From Nisaea denitrificans DSM 18348 (GTDB taxonomy: Bacteria; Pseudomonadota; Alphaproteobacteria; Thalassobaculales; Thalassobaculaceae), in the NCBI RefSeq assembly GCF_000426505.1, contig NZ_KE384532.1, positions 358,410-422,409 of the forward strand: DNA of 64,000 bases. The letters are read 5' to 3'. The notes beneath the pieces are model-generated. The model ran no database searches. It was given only the letters and a program-made list of their open reading frames with translations, and was not told the DNA's origin. Shown here piece after piece: positions 38,219 to 47,120 of the stretch. Both the position numbers and the translations under genes were made by a program. Position 1 is the first letter of the stretch. Each line of letters opens with the position of its first letter.

Positions 38219-40944
38219 CCGGCTTCGCGTTCCTGCTGCTGCGGAGGTACCCGTTTTGCCGGCAGGGTGATGCGGAAGCATGTCCCGATCCGCCGGTCGT
38301 CGATCAGTGCCAGAGTGCCGCCGAGACGCTTCATGATTTCCTTGCTGATGGCAAGACCAAGACCAATGCCGCCGGTCGAAGACTGGGCCGCGCCGCGCTG
38401 GAATTTCTCGAAAATGAATGGTCGCAGATGGCTCGGTATCCCGGGACCGTTGTCGGAAATCTCGATCTCGTACTGGTCGTTGATCAGCTTGCCGGAGACC
38501 CGTACTTCCGGTTTCGGCGACGTGTTGTGCTTGATTGCGTTCGTCAGGATGTTGATGACCACCTGCTGCAGACGATCCGGATCCGCATCAACCAGTGCCG
38601 ATGGAAGTGGCTCGTCCAGCAGGATTGCGCTGCCGGTGGATTGCGCCAGCCCGCGGCAGGATTCGATGGCCCGGATGAGCGGCACGGCTGCGTCGAGTTC
38701 GTGCAGGTTCCAGGAGGCCTCTCCCCGATCCATCAGGTTCATGTCCAGGATCTCGTCCAGCAGCCGGGTCAGGCGCAGGCTTTCCTCGTGGATGATGGAA
38801 AGGAATCTCTGGCTCTGCGGGCTCGACAGATCGCGGGTTTCCAGCAGGATTTCCGAGAAGGAGCGGATCGAGGTCATTGGCGTGCGCACCTCGTGGCTGA
38901 CCTGGCTGAGGAAATCGTCCTTCTGCGCATCCAGCAGGGTGAGCCGCTGGTTGGCCCGCCTGAGCTCGCGTGCGGTGGCTTCGAGCTCGAGTGATTTCTT
39001 CTCCACCTCCTGGCTGTATTCCATCAGTTGCGCCGTCTCGTCGGCAATCCGCATCAGCTCGTCGAGGCTGATGGTCTCGCCACTGACAATGCGCGAAATC
39101 ATCGCCCGGGCCGAGGCGGCCCCGATTGAACCGGCCAGACGCCGCTCCAGATGCGCGATGAAGGCATCGGTCGGTTGCGGGAAATCACCCTCCAGCCCCT
39201 GCCCCTCGGCGAACTCGCGGAACACGCGCTGGGCTTCGTTTGACCCGAGAATGCGCTGAGCGAGGATGAACAGATCCTCTGCCGAGGCGGAGCGCTGGAT
39301 GAAGCGGTGTTCATCGCCCGCCGGCGTGCGGAACACGTCGACAAACAGCGTGCCCTGAAGACGCTCCAGCGGTTTCGGCTCGAACAGCAGGGACCCGCCG
39401 ATGAAGAGAACCGTATTGGTGGCGAGGCTCCAGAACAGGGCATGGACCAGCGGGTCCTGGCCGGTCAGGCCGAACAGGGCTTGCGGGCGGAACAGCTCAA
39501 GGCCCCAGGGACCGTGCTCGATGGTGCTCGCGGAGAGCAATAGATCACCCTCGAAGCTCGGCAGGAACAGTGTGTAGCCCCAGAGCAGAAAGCCAGCGAG
39601 AAGGCCGAGCTTGGCGCCGCTGGCGGTCGCCCGTTTCCAGTAGATGCCACCGAGCAGGGAGGGCAGGAACTGGGCGACACCGGCAAAGGCGATCAGCCCG
39701 ATAGCGGCCAGCGCATCTGACTTGCCGCTGAGTCGGAAATAGAGATAACCGAGCAGCAGGATGAAGCCGATGCTGATACGACGGCTGATCAGCAGCAGGC
39801 GGCGGACATCGCCACTGCGCTCGATCGACGTCCACGGTGTGCGGAGCGCGATCGGCATGACGATATGGTTCGAGATCATGGTCGACAGCGCGATGGAGGC
39901 AACGATGACCATCGATGTCGCCGAGGAAAATCCGCCGAGGAAAGCCAGCAGCACCAGGAAATCCTGATCGACCGACATTGGCAGGGTGAGCACGAACATG
40001 TCCGGATTGGAGCCCTCGGGCAGCACGGTCAGGCCGCCGATGGCAATCGGCAGTACGAACAGGCTCATCAGCAGCAGGTAGAGCGGGAACAGCCAAGAGG
40101 CCATGCGGAGCTGATCCTCGCCGGTATTCTCCACGACCGTGACCTGGAACTGGCGCGGCAGGCAGATGATGGCGATGCCGGACAGGAAGGTGAGCGCAAT
40201 CCAGCGCGCGTCGAACATGTCTTCGGTCTGCAGGATGCGCGCGGCGTCCCGGCTGAAGATATCGGCCGGCCCGTCCGCCAGCGCAAAGACCACGAACAGC
40301 CCGACCGCGATCAGCGCGAAGAGCTTGACCAGTGCTTCCAGCGCGATGGCGGCGACGACGCCGTGATGACGTTCGTTCGCGTCGATTGTCCGGGTGCCGA
40401 AAATGATCGTGAAGAGCGCCATGCCGGCGGCGATCCAGAAGGCCATTTCGTTGGCTGGGTCGCTGCTTGGCGGGTTTGCAAGATTGCCCGGATCGGAGGC
40501 GACGATGACCTGGATGCTGGTGGTCACCGCCTTCAACTGCAGGGCGATATAGGGCGTGGTTCCGATCACCGCGATCAGGGTCACCAGAACGGCGAGGCTG
40601 GTGCTTTTGCCGTAGCGCGAGGAAATCAGGTCGGCAATGGATGTGATCCGGTGCATGTGGCCGATCCGGACCAGCTTGCGCAACAGGAACCACCAGCCGA
40701 TGAAAACCAGCGTCGGGCCGAGATAGATGGTGGCGAATTCGAGCCCGTTGCGGACCGCCGAGCCGACGGCACCGTAGAAGGTCCAGGAAGTGCAATAGAC
40801 CGAGATCGAGAGGGTGTAGACCACCGGCGACTGAATCCACGACGCCTTGCCGGAGCGCGCCTGGCGGTCGCCGAGGAAGGCGACCATGAAGAGCAGCGCC
40901 ACATAGGCGAGCGAGGTCAGGAAGATCAGGTTCGGGGAGAGCAT
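38215..40944 (-). CDS. Sodium:solute symporter-histidine kinase fusion (CbrA/CrbS-like)
   Basis: Protein of 909 residues. Residues 1-500 are a 12-13-helix sodium:solute symporter domain (start LTSLAYVALLFMVAFLGDRQ, then YCTSWTFYGAVG and GTTPYIALQLKA). A helical linker and coiled coil (about 600-665) lead to a histidine kinase: H-box SHEVRTPMTSIRSF (about 680), N-box LTNAIKHN, G1 SDNGPGIP, G2 GGIGLGLAISKE. This matches CbrA and CrbS/MxtR, sensor kinases that use a transporter-like domain to read histidine or acetate-type carbon flux. No receiver is attached; the CheY-like receiver at 41211-41582 in the same operon is the likely partner. Its start overlaps the stop of the small membrane protein by one base (TGATG). 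Confidence 0.92.
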   Translation of the reverse strand: MLSPNLIFLTSLAYVALLFMVAFLGDRQARSGKASWIQSPVVYTLSISVYCTSWTFYGAVGSAVRNGLEFATIYLGPTLVFIGWWFLLRKLVRIGHMHRITSIADLISSRYGKSTSLAVLVTLIAVIGTTPYIALQLKAVTTSIQVIVASDPGNLANPPSSDPANEMAFWIAAGMALFTIIFGTRTIDANERHHGVVAAIALEALVKLFALIAVGLFVVFALADGPADIFSRDAARILQTEDMFDARWIALTFLSGIAIICLPRQFQVTVVENTGEDQLRMASWLFPLYLLLMSLFVLPIAIGGLTVLPEGSNPDMFVLTLPMSVDQDFLVLLAFLGGFSSATSMVIVASIALSTMISNHIVMPIALRTPWTSIERSGDVRRLLLISRRISIGFILLLGYLYFRLSGKSDALAAIGLIAFAGVAQFLPSLLGGIYWKRATASGAKLGLLAGFLLWGYTLFLPSFEGDLLLSASTIEHGPWGLELFRPQALFGLTGQDPLVHALFWSLATNTVLFIGGSLLFEPKPLERLQGTLFVDVFRTPAGDEHRFIQRSASAEDLFILAQRILGSNEAQRVFREFAEGQGLEGDFPQPTDAFIAHLERRLAGSIGAASARAMISRIVSGETISLDELMRIADETAQLMEYSQEVEKKSLELEATARELRRANQRLTLLDAQKDDFLSQVSHEVRTPMTSIRSFSEILLETRDLSSPQSQRFLSIIHEESLRLTRLLDEILDMNLMDRGEASWNLHELDAAVPLIRAIESCRGLAQSTGSAILLDEPLPSALVDADPDRLQQVVINILTNAIKHNTSPKPEVRVSGKLINDQYEIEISDNGPGIPSHLRPFIFEKFQRGAAQSSTGGIGLGLAISKEIMKRLGGTLALIDDRRIGTCFRITLPAKRVPPQQQEREAG

Positions 40945-41207
40945 CAGCGCCCCGGGGAGGATGTATCCGGAGGCACGTGCGCGTGCGTTTCCGGATCATG
41001 GAGTCTGTTGGAGAACCAGAAGGCAATCGCGATCAGTGCGGACCAGAGTCCAAAGATATAGGCAACGATCAGCGGAATGCCGAAAAGGCTCACCCGTGCC
41101 GTGAACAGATCGATGACGGGCGGCAGCAGGAGGAAGAATCCCGCTACCGGGAGCAGGAAGGCGGCATCACGAAACTTGGCCGCTGTGCTGGGCGAGGCGG
41201 GGCGCAT
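40944..41207 (-). CDS. Small two-helix membrane protein beside the SSS kinase
   Basis: Protein of 87 residues with two hydrophobic helices (FLLPVAGFFLLLPPVIDLF and GIPLIVAYIFGLWSALIAIAFWF). Its place directly before a sodium:solute symporter protein resembles the small DUF485/DUF4212 subunits that precede ActP-type symporters; I would not claim either family without a search. The start is 3 bases after the receiver gene's stop and the stop overlaps the kinase start by one base, so all three are one translational unit. Probably an accessory subunit of the symporter-kinase. Confidence 0.75.
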   Translation of the reverse strand: MRPASPSTAAKFRDAAFLLPVAGFFLLLPPVIDLFTARVSLFGIPLIVAYIFGLWSALIAIAFWFSNRLHDPETHAHVPPDTSSPGR

Positions 41208-41210
41208 CGG

Positions 41211-41582
41211 CTAGAGCCCGGCCAGCCTGCGGACCTGGTCGACGACATCCTTGTTCGAGAAGGGTTTGGTCACGAACGCATTCGCGCCGATTTCCTCTGC
41301 CGTCTTGCGGTCCTTTTCCTGGCCTTTGGCGGTCAGGACGATGACCGGGAGCTCTCGTGTGCGCGGAGACGCGCGGAGCTGGCGCAGGATCTCAAATCCG
41401 TTGCGATGCGGCAACATGATGTCGAGAATCACCACGTCTGGCAGGGCGCCGTCGTTGAGTTGTTCCAGGGCGGAGTCTCCGTCGAGCGCACTGGTCACTT
41501 CCCACCCCTCGCGTCCCAGAAGGAAGCTCAGGGATTCGAGAATGTTAGGCTCGTCCTCCGCAATAAAGACGCGTGTCGTCAC
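41211..41582 (-). CDS. CheY-like response regulator, receiver only
   Basis: Protein of 123 residues: acidic pocket AEDEPN, phosphoacceptor Asp54 in VVILDIMLPHRNG, Thr in VIVLTAKG and Lys in VTKPFS, all conserved. No output domain. GTG start with GGGGGAAA upstream. It is the first gene of the operon with the small membrane protein and the SSS-kinase and is therefore the likely phosphate target of that kinase. Output must go through another protein; ScfR just upstream is a candidate, which is inference. Confidence 0.93.
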   Translation of the reverse strand: MTTRVFIAEDEPNILESLSFLLGREGWEVTSALDGDSALEQLNDGALPDVVILDIMLPHRNGFEILRQLRASPRTRELPVIVLTAKGQEKDRKTAEEIGANAFVTKPFSNKDVVDQVRRLAGL

Positions 41583-41689
41583 GCCGTTTCCCCCAATAGC
41601 CGTGTTAGTAGTCCGACTGTTTTTTCAATGCCGGTTGATTTCGAGTGTAGCTCAGGCGGGCGATGGCGCAACAACTCTGCGTGTTTCCG

Positions 41690-43201
41690 TCAGGCGCCGG
41701 TGATCGGATGTTCCTGCCGATGGCGGCATTCCTCGCGCGTGCAGACCCGGCAGGCGGACCCGACCGGCTCCGATACAGACTTTGCCGTCAGGTCCAGTCC
41801 ATCGCCATAGATCACGTCGCGGGCATAGAGCGCGTCGCAACCGAGCATGATGGAAACAAGGTGCCGGGGAGCGTCGAACCCCGTGGCCTGTTTGGCGACG
41901 GTCTTGGCGAAAAACAGGAAGCGGCTGCGGTCCGGAAATTCGGCCAGTTGCCGGAACACCCGGTCCGGGGTTTGAAAGGCGCGATAGATGGCCCAGAGGG
42001 GGCAAGCGCCGCCGTAGCGCGGTAACGGCAGGTCGCGCAGCGGCAGCCGCTTGGTGATGAAGCCGGCCGGGTCGGACCGCATGAAGGCGAAGGGCACACC
42101 TTCCGCGCCGGGTTTCCGGAGCGAGGCCAGCCGGTGGCAAACCTGCTCGACGCTGGCGCTGAACCGGTATTGCAGCATGTCGATATCATACCGGCAGGCG
42201 ATCGCTGTCTCGCGGAACCGGTCGTACGGCATCAACAGGGCTGCAGCAGCATAGGATTGCAGAGCGCGGCGCCCCCTTACCAGTGCCGCATCGCTGGTCA
42301 GCAGGGGGGAGTGCAGCAAGATTTCCTCGATCACGTTCGTCAGTGCCGCGACTGCCAGCGCCCGTGCCGCCCGGAACCGCCGGGTTGCTGCCGGCAGGGC
42401 CGGTCCGGTGCTGTCGTGCTCGGGCAGCGGTGTTTTACCGATCTGCTGGAGCAGCGTCTGGGCGGCGGATTCGAATTCCGGAGCGACCACGTCGCACCCG
42501 AGCCGTGCGCCGAGTTTTTCTACGGCTTCTTCCAGCGGCGCGAAATAATTCTGGTTCTCCAGGACGAAATCATCAACTTCCTCAGCCGGTGTCACGGAGC
42601 CCTGGCGTGACGGCGCACGGTCGAAATATCCGGCCATGGCCTGGGCGACATCGGACAGTTTTGCGCTTTCTTCCGCCAGATTGCGGTGAAACCGCGTCCT
42701 CTGATCGTCCGGGACGTCATCGACGCTGGCGAGAATTTCAGAGGTGGACCGGATAGCGGCAATATTGGAGAGCATGCCGTGCACGGCGTCGGAGAGAAAG
42801 GGGTCCTGGCGCAAGCGGTCGGACAGGGCATGCAGGGTCGCGGTCTGGTCCAGGTTGGTTCTGTGCATATTCACGATCAGCCCGGCCCATGGACGGTGCC
42901 TGGCAACAAGATCGGTTGCGCTTTCCGGATCGGTCTCGCCATCGGCATTGGCCGGGTCGGTTGCGATTTCTTCCAGATCCTGGATCAGCCGGCGTTCGGC
43001 AGCGCCGTCCAGATACTCGATCCCGACGGAAAGGACCTCCCCCAGCCGCCGTAGGAGTGCACCGCCGACCTGGCGTTTGTCATGTTCGATGAGGTTCAAG
43101 TATGACGCGGAAATGCCGACGGCCTGTGCAAGATCGGCCTGTGTCCGCCCGAGGCTTCGCCGTCTCTCTCGTATTCTCATGCCAATTGGCGCGCGGGCCA
43201 T
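41690..43201 (-). CDS. Short-chain fatty acyl-CoA regulator, XRE family (ScfR/PrpR/RamB-like)
   Basis: Transcription factor of 503 residues. N-terminal XRE HTH (about 8-62: RERRRSLGRTQADLAQAVGISASYLNLIEHDKR), a middle helical region, and the C-terminal DUF2083/ScfRs region with FAFMRSDPAGFITKRLP. Near the end is a Cys cluster CRVCTREECRHRQEHP (Cys-x2-Cys-x4-Cys); mycobacterial PrpR, of the same family, carries an Fe-S cluster in its C-terminal part. Known members (RamB, PrpR) sense acyl-CoAs and control glyoxylate, methylcitrate or acetate genes. It diverges from the ABC transporter operon over 219 bases with repeated TTTACAAA boxes, and lies just upstream of the receiver/SSS-kinase operon on its own strand. 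Confidence 0.9.
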   Translation of the reverse strand: MARAPIGMRIRERRRSLGRTQADLAQAVGISASYLNLIEHDKRQVGGALLRRLGEVLSVGIEYLDGAAERRLIQDLEEIATDPANADGETDPESATDLVARHRPWAGLIVNMHRTNLDQTATLHALSDRLRQDPFLSDAVHGMLSNIAAIRSTSEILASVDDVPDDQRTRFHRNLAEESAKLSDVAQAMAGYFDRAPSRQGSVTPAEEVDDFVLENQNYFAPLEEAVEKLGARLGCDVVAPEFESAAQTLLQQIGKTPLPEHDSTGPALPAATRRFRAARALAVAALTNVIEEILLHSPLLTSDAALVRGRRALQSYAAAALLMPYDRFRETAIACRYDIDMLQYRFSASVEQVCHRLASLRKPGAEGVPFAFMRSDPAGFITKRLPLRDLPLPRYGGACPLWAIYRAFQTPDRVFRQLAEFPDRSRFLFFAKTVAKQATGFDAPRHLVSIMLGCDALYARDVIYGDGLDLTAKSVSEPVGSACRVCTREECRHRQEHPITGA

Positions 43202-43246
43202 GTTTCAGTTCCTTGATTTCGCTCAACTTGGTGCGGTGCAGCGTAA

Positions 43247-43310
43247 ATTATTTACAAACCAATAATATTTCTTGTCCAAATATTTACAAAAAAATCTGCA
43301 AATTTCAATT
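43247..43310. promoter_or_regulatory. Repeated TTTACAAA boxes, candidate ScfR operator
   Basis: ATTATTTACAAA (43247-43258) and AATATTTACAAA (43279-43290) are direct repeats 32 bases apart (three helical turns), followed by CTGCAAATTT (43296-43305). They resemble the TTTGCAAA-type sites bound by PrpR/RamB regulators, in an AT-rich stretch between scfR and the ABC operon. Binding is inference. Confidence 0.5.
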
Positions 43311-43420
43311 ACTTATTCGTTTATTGACTAAATGTGCGTACTGTTGTGACCGAGCGCATAAAGATGCTCAACGGGGATTGGGTCTCTGACGCATTCCAGA
43401 AAAAATAACGGGAGGAACAA

Positions 43421-44770
43421 ATGGCAAAATTCAATCCTGGCTTCAGCCGCCGGGGCCTGCTGAAAGCCTCAGCTGTTGCTGGAGTCGGCCTTGCGGCGCC
43501 GACGGTTTTCTCAAGCAAAGCCTATGCTTACACAAATGAGCCGAAGGGCGGGACCGTAACCCTGGGCTTCAACGTACCGCAGTCCGGTCCGTATGCTGAC
43601 GAGGGCGCTGACGAGCTGCGCGCTTATGAACTCGCGGTCGAACACCTCAATGGTGGCGGTGATGGCGGGATGATGAACACCTTCTCGTCGAAGGCTCTGA
43701 AGGGCAACGGTATTCTCGGCAAGAAAGTCGAGTATGTAACCGGCGATACCCAGACCAAATCCGATGCTGCCCGCGCTTCAGCGAAGTCGATGATCGAAAA
43801 AGACGGCGCCATCATGATTACCGGTGGTTCATCCTCCGGTGTTGCTGTGGCGGTGCAGGGCCTGTGTCAGGAAGCAGGCGTGATCTTCATGGCCGGCCTG
43901 ACCCATTCCAACGACACCACGGGTAAGGACAAGAAGGCTAACGGCTTCCGGCACTTCTTCAACAGCTACATGTCGGGTGCGGCGCTCGCGCCAGTGCTCG
44001 GAAAAGCCTACGGCACTGACCGTAAGGCCTATCATCTGACCGCTGACTATAACTGGGGTTACACCACCGAAGAAGCCGTCCGGAGCTCGACCGAAGCGAT
44101 GGGCTGGGAGACGGTTGGTGCGGTGAAAACTCCGCTCGCTCAGACCGACTTCTCGTCCTACATCACGCCGGTTCTGCAGTCGGATGCCGATGTGCTGGTG
44201 CTGAACCACTACGGCGGCAACATGGTGAACTCGCTCACCAATGCCGTTCAGTTTGGTCTGCGTGATCGCGTGGTCAACGGAAAAAATTTCGAGATTGTTG
44301 TTCCGCTGTACTCGCGTCTTATGGCCAAGGGTGCCGGTGCCAACGTTAAGGGCATCTTCGGATCGACGAACTGGCACTGGTCGCTGACCGACGACGGCTC
44401 GAAGGAATTCGTCAAGTCCTTCGGTACGAAGTACGGTTTCCCGCCGAGCCAGGCTGCGCACACCTGCTACGTTCAGGCACTGCTCTATGCAGATGCCGTC
44501 GAGCGGGCCGGCAGCTTCAATCCGTGCGCCGTCGTTGAGGCCCTTGAGGGCTTTGAGTTCGACGGAATGGGCAACGGTCCGACCCTCTATCGGGCGGACG
44601 ACCACCAGTGCTTCAAGGACGTTCTTGTCGTGAAAGGTAAAGAGAACCCGACATCGGAGTTCGATTTGCTCGAGATCGTCGAGATCACACCGGTCGCGCA
44701 GGTAACATACGCGCCGGATCATCCGCAGGTTGCGGGTGGTAGCCTCGGTAAATGTAACCCGGGCGCATAA
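43421..44770 (+). CDS. Branched-chain-type ABC transporter substrate-binding protein, Tat-exported
   Basis: Periplasmic binding protein of 449 residues with a twin-arginine signal (SRRGLLKASAVAGVG, cleavage after AYA). The mature protein belongs to the Peripla_BP_6 (LivJ/UrtA-like) fold: VTLGFNVPQSGPYADEGADELRAYELA, then MIEKDGAIMITGGSSSGVAVAVQG and GLTHSNDTTGKDKK. Ligands of the family are branched-chain amino acids, urea, amides or aromatic acids; this sequence is distant from LivK and its ligand is open. ATG 43421 follows GGGAGGA. First gene of the importer operon; a stable hairpin separates it from the permease gene. Confidence 0.92.
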   Translation: MAKFNPGFSRRGLLKASAVAGVGLAAPTVFSSKAYAYTNEPKGGTVTLGFNVPQSGPYADEGADELRAYELAVEHLNGGGDGGMMNTFSSKALKGNGILGKKVEYVTGDTQTKSDAARASAKSMIEKDGAIMITGGSSSGVAVAVQGLCQEAGVIFMAGLTHSNDTTGKDKKANGFRHFFNSYMSGAALAPVLGKAYGTDRKAYHLTADYNWGYTTEEAVRSSTEAMGWETVGAVKTPLAQTDFSSYITPVLQSDADVLVLNHYGGNMVNSLTNAVQFGLRDRVVNGKNFEIVVPLYSRLMAKGAGANVKGIFGSTNWHWSLTDDGSKEFVKSFGTKYGFPPSQAAHTCYVQALLYADAVERAGSFNPCAVVEALEGFEFDGMGNGPTLYRADDHQCFKDVLVVKGKENPTSEFDLLEIVEITPVAQVTYAPDHPQVAGGSLGKCNPGA

Positions 44771-44785
44771 TCGGGCACTAGCAGC

Positions 44786-44819
44786 GAGCCGACCGTGCCT
44801 GAGAAGGCACGGTCGGCTC
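44786..44819 (+). terminator. Intra-operon hairpin between binding protein and permease genes
   Basis: Perfect 15-bp stem GAGCCGACCGTGCCT / AGGCACGGTCGGCTC with GAGA loop. No T-run follows (TCCGTG), so it is probably a partial terminator or an mRNA-stabilising hairpin favouring excess binding protein over permease. Confidence 0.8.
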
Positions 44820-44865
44820 TCCGTGTTGCTTTGGTCAAGTGATCGGATCCACAGGAGGTGGCGTC

Positions 44866-45897
44866 TTGGACGCGGTTATACTTCAGATTCTTAACGGACT
44901 GGATAAGGGCAGCGCCTATGCGCTGATCGCGCTCGGTCTTACGCTGATCTTCGGAACGTTGGGCGTCGTCAACTTCGCCCACGGGGCATTGTTCATGCTG
45001 GGGGCATTCTGCGCCGTCACACTGAGCAAGATTTTCACGATCTCTTACGAGACCATCGATCCGGTCCGTAAAGACTTCCTCGGAAATCCCCTCAAGGTCG
45101 AAACGCCGTACATTTTCGACTGGTTCGGACCGGATGTTGGCACCGCCATGATCGAGTGGTCGGTGCCGCTGGCGATCCTGTTCTCCATACCGATCATGAT
45201 TCTCGTTGGCCTGTCCATGGAACGGGGCCTCATCAAGTACTTCTACAAGCGGCCCCACGCCGATCAAATTCTGGTCACCTTCGGACTGGCAATCGTCCTG
45301 CAGGAGATCATCAAGTACTTCTATGGCGCGAACCCGATCCCGACTCCGGCTCCCCCGGCTCTGACCGGCAGCGCGGATTTCGGTGTCCTGCTCGGATTCG
45401 ATGCCGGCTCGATCATCTACCCGTACTGGCGCCTGGTTTATTTCGTTTTCGCGGCCGTCATCATCGGCGGGGTGTTTGCCTTCCTGCGATACACCACCTT
45501 CGGGATGGTCGTGCGCGCCGGCATGGCCGATCGCGAGACCGTTGGCCTGTTGGGGATCAACATCGACAAACGGTTCACTATCATGTTCGCGCTCGCGGCC
45601 TGTGTGGCCGGACTTGCCGGCGTGATGTACACCCCGATCAATTCGCCGAACTATCACATGGGGATGGACTTCCTGGTGCTGTCCTTCGTCGTGGTCGTGG
45701 TCGGCGGCATGGGATCTCTCGAAGGGGCTGTCGCCGCAGGTTTCCTGCTTGGCGTGCTCGAGTCTTTCGCATCGATGGGCGAGATCGTCTCGCTGCTTCC
45801 GGGTATCAACCAGATCATCATCTATCTGGTCGCCATCATTATTCTATTGACGCGTCCTCGCGGCCTCATGGGTCGCAAGGGCGTGATGGAGGAGTGA
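44866..45897 (+). CDS. Branched-chain-type ABC permease (LivH/UrtB-like)
   Basis: Membrane subunit of 343 residues with eight to nine helices. The start KGSAYALIALGLTLIFGTLGVVNFAHGA is the LivH first-helix motif, and VVVVGGMGSLEGAVAAGFLLGVLES near the end is the cytosolic coupling loop of the family. TTG 44866 follows AGGAGGT at six bases; the GTG at 44839 would put the binding site inside the gene. A roughly 35-residue insert after helix 2 (SYETIDPVRKDFLGNPL) is longer than in LivH of E. coli. The UrtC-like permease gene starts four bases after the stop. Confidence 0.92.
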   Translation: MDAVILQILNGLDKGSAYALIALGLTLIFGTLGVVNFAHGALFMLGAFCAVTLSKIFTISYETIDPVRKDFLGNPLKVETPYIFDWFGPDVGTAMIEWSVPLAILFSIPIMILVGLSMERGLIKYFYKRPHADQILVTFGLAIVLQEIIKYFYGANPIPTPAPPALTGSADFGVLLGFDAGSIIYPYWRLVYFVFAAVIIGGVFAFLRYTTFGMVVRAGMADRETVGLLGINIDKRFTIMFALAACVAGLAGVMYTPINSPNYHMGMDFLVLSFVVVVVGGMGSLEGAVAAGFLLGVLESFASMGEIVSLLPGINQIIIYLVAIIILLTRPRGLMGRKGVMEE

Positions 45898-45900
45898 CCG

Positions 45901-47109
45901 ATGCTGGGACTCAACAGCAAAGACAAGACGCTGTTTCTGATCGTCCTCGCGCTGACGATGTTCGCACCGTTTCTGCTGAATCCATTCCCGGAAGGGTCTG
46001 AGCTGGCGCAGTTCAATGCGGGCTATCCGGATCTCATGCAGAGATTCGTGATCTTCGGGATATTCGCGATTGGCTTTAACATCCTTTTTGGGCTGACCGG
46101 ATATCTCAGCTTTGGCCATGCAGCCTTTCTCGGTGTTGGTTCCTACGCCGGCGTGTGGATGCTGAAGCTGCTGACGATGAACGTTGTGCCGGCGATCATC
46201 GTTTCGGTGATCTTCGCGGGACTGTTCTCAGCCGTTGTCGGATACATCTCGCTGCGCCGTTCGGGGATCTACTTCTCGATCCTCACGCTGGCCTTCGCGC
46301 AAATGTCGTTCGCGCTGGCCTATTCCGTGCTCACACCGATCACCAACGGCGAGACAGGGCTGCAACTGGCCCTCAACGATCCGCGTATTCTGGATTTCGA
46401 TGCGGCCGACGGCTCGCTTCCGGCGACGAACTTCTTCGGGATCGAGATGCGCGACGGGTTTGAGCTTGCACTCGGTCCGTGGCTCTTCACCTTCAATTTT
46501 GGCTACTATCTCTGTGCCATTATCATGTTGATCGCGTTCTACATCTCCATCCGGATTTTCCGGTCGCCTTTCGGGCTGATGTTGCGGGCGGTGAAGACGA
46601 ACCAGCAGCGGCTGCGCTTTACTGGCAAGAACCCGAAACCCCATACGCTGGCTGCCTTCATTATCTCTGGCATGTATGCCGGGCTCGCCGGAGGGCTGAT
46701 GGTGGCGATGGATCCGCTCGCCGGGGCCGAACGTATGCAATGGACCGCCAGCGGTGAGGTGGTTCTGATGACAATTCTCGGCGGCGCCGGAACCCTGATC
46801 GGTCCGGTGCTCGGGGCAGGCGTGATCAAGTACTTCGAGAACATCTTCTCCAAGATCAACGACAATGTTCTCTACAACTGGTTTTCCTTCCTGCCGGACG
46901 GCATGCAGGACGCATTTGTCTTCATGATCCATCCGTTCATCGGCAAGGGCTGGCACCTTACTCTCGGAATTATGTTCATGCTGGTCGTGATCTTCCTCCC
47001 GGGTGGTGTGGTCGAAGGCGGACAGCGGCTCAGGCAGCTGTTCAGTCGACGGGGCGGCTCTGACAGTGCGGGCGGCGCATCGTCGGCCAAAGCACATCCG
47101 GCGGAATAG
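45901..47109 (+). CDS. Branched-chain-type ABC permease (LivM/UrtC-like)
   Basis: Membrane subunit of 402 residues with about ten helices. [30 protein letters not shown] is the LivM signature; [21 protein letters not shown] and [14 protein letters not shown] are further conserved parts. It pairs with the LivH-like subunit. The C-terminal tail after [14 protein letters not shown] is polar and low-complexity ([15 protein letters not shown]). ATG 45901 is three bases past the previous stop. Confidence 0.92.
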   Translation: MLGLNSKDKTLFLIVLALTMFAPFLLNPFPEGSELAQFNAGYPDLMQRFVIFGIFAIGFNILFGLTGYLSFGHAAFLGVGSYAGVWMLKLLTMNVVPAIIVSVIFAGLFSAVVGYISLRRSGIYFSILTLAFAQMSFALAYSVLTPITNGETGLQLALNDPRILDFDAADGSLPATNFFGIEMRDGFELALGPWLFTFNFGYYLCAIIMLIAFYISIRIFRSPFGLMLRAVKTNQQRLRFTGKNPKPHTLAAFIISGMYAGLAGGLMVAMDPLAGAERMQWTASGEVVLMTILGGAGTLIGPVLGAGVIKYFENIFSKINDNVLYNWFSFLPDGMQDAFVFMIHPFIGKGWHLTLGIMFMLVVIFLPGGVVEGGQRLRQLFSRRGGSDSAGGASSAKAHPAE

Positions 47110-47120
47110 GGAGCGGATTG

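Noticed and set aside
39545..41026. Minus-strand frame of 493 codons overlapping the SSS-kinase in another frame
   Set aside because: Arg/Pro/His-rich product typical of a high-GC frame shift shadow; the SSS domain in the main frame is complete.
41690..43201. Phage-type CI repressor reading of the XRE gene
   Set aside because: The long C-terminal ScfR/DUF2083 region and absence of any phage gene point to a metabolic regulator.
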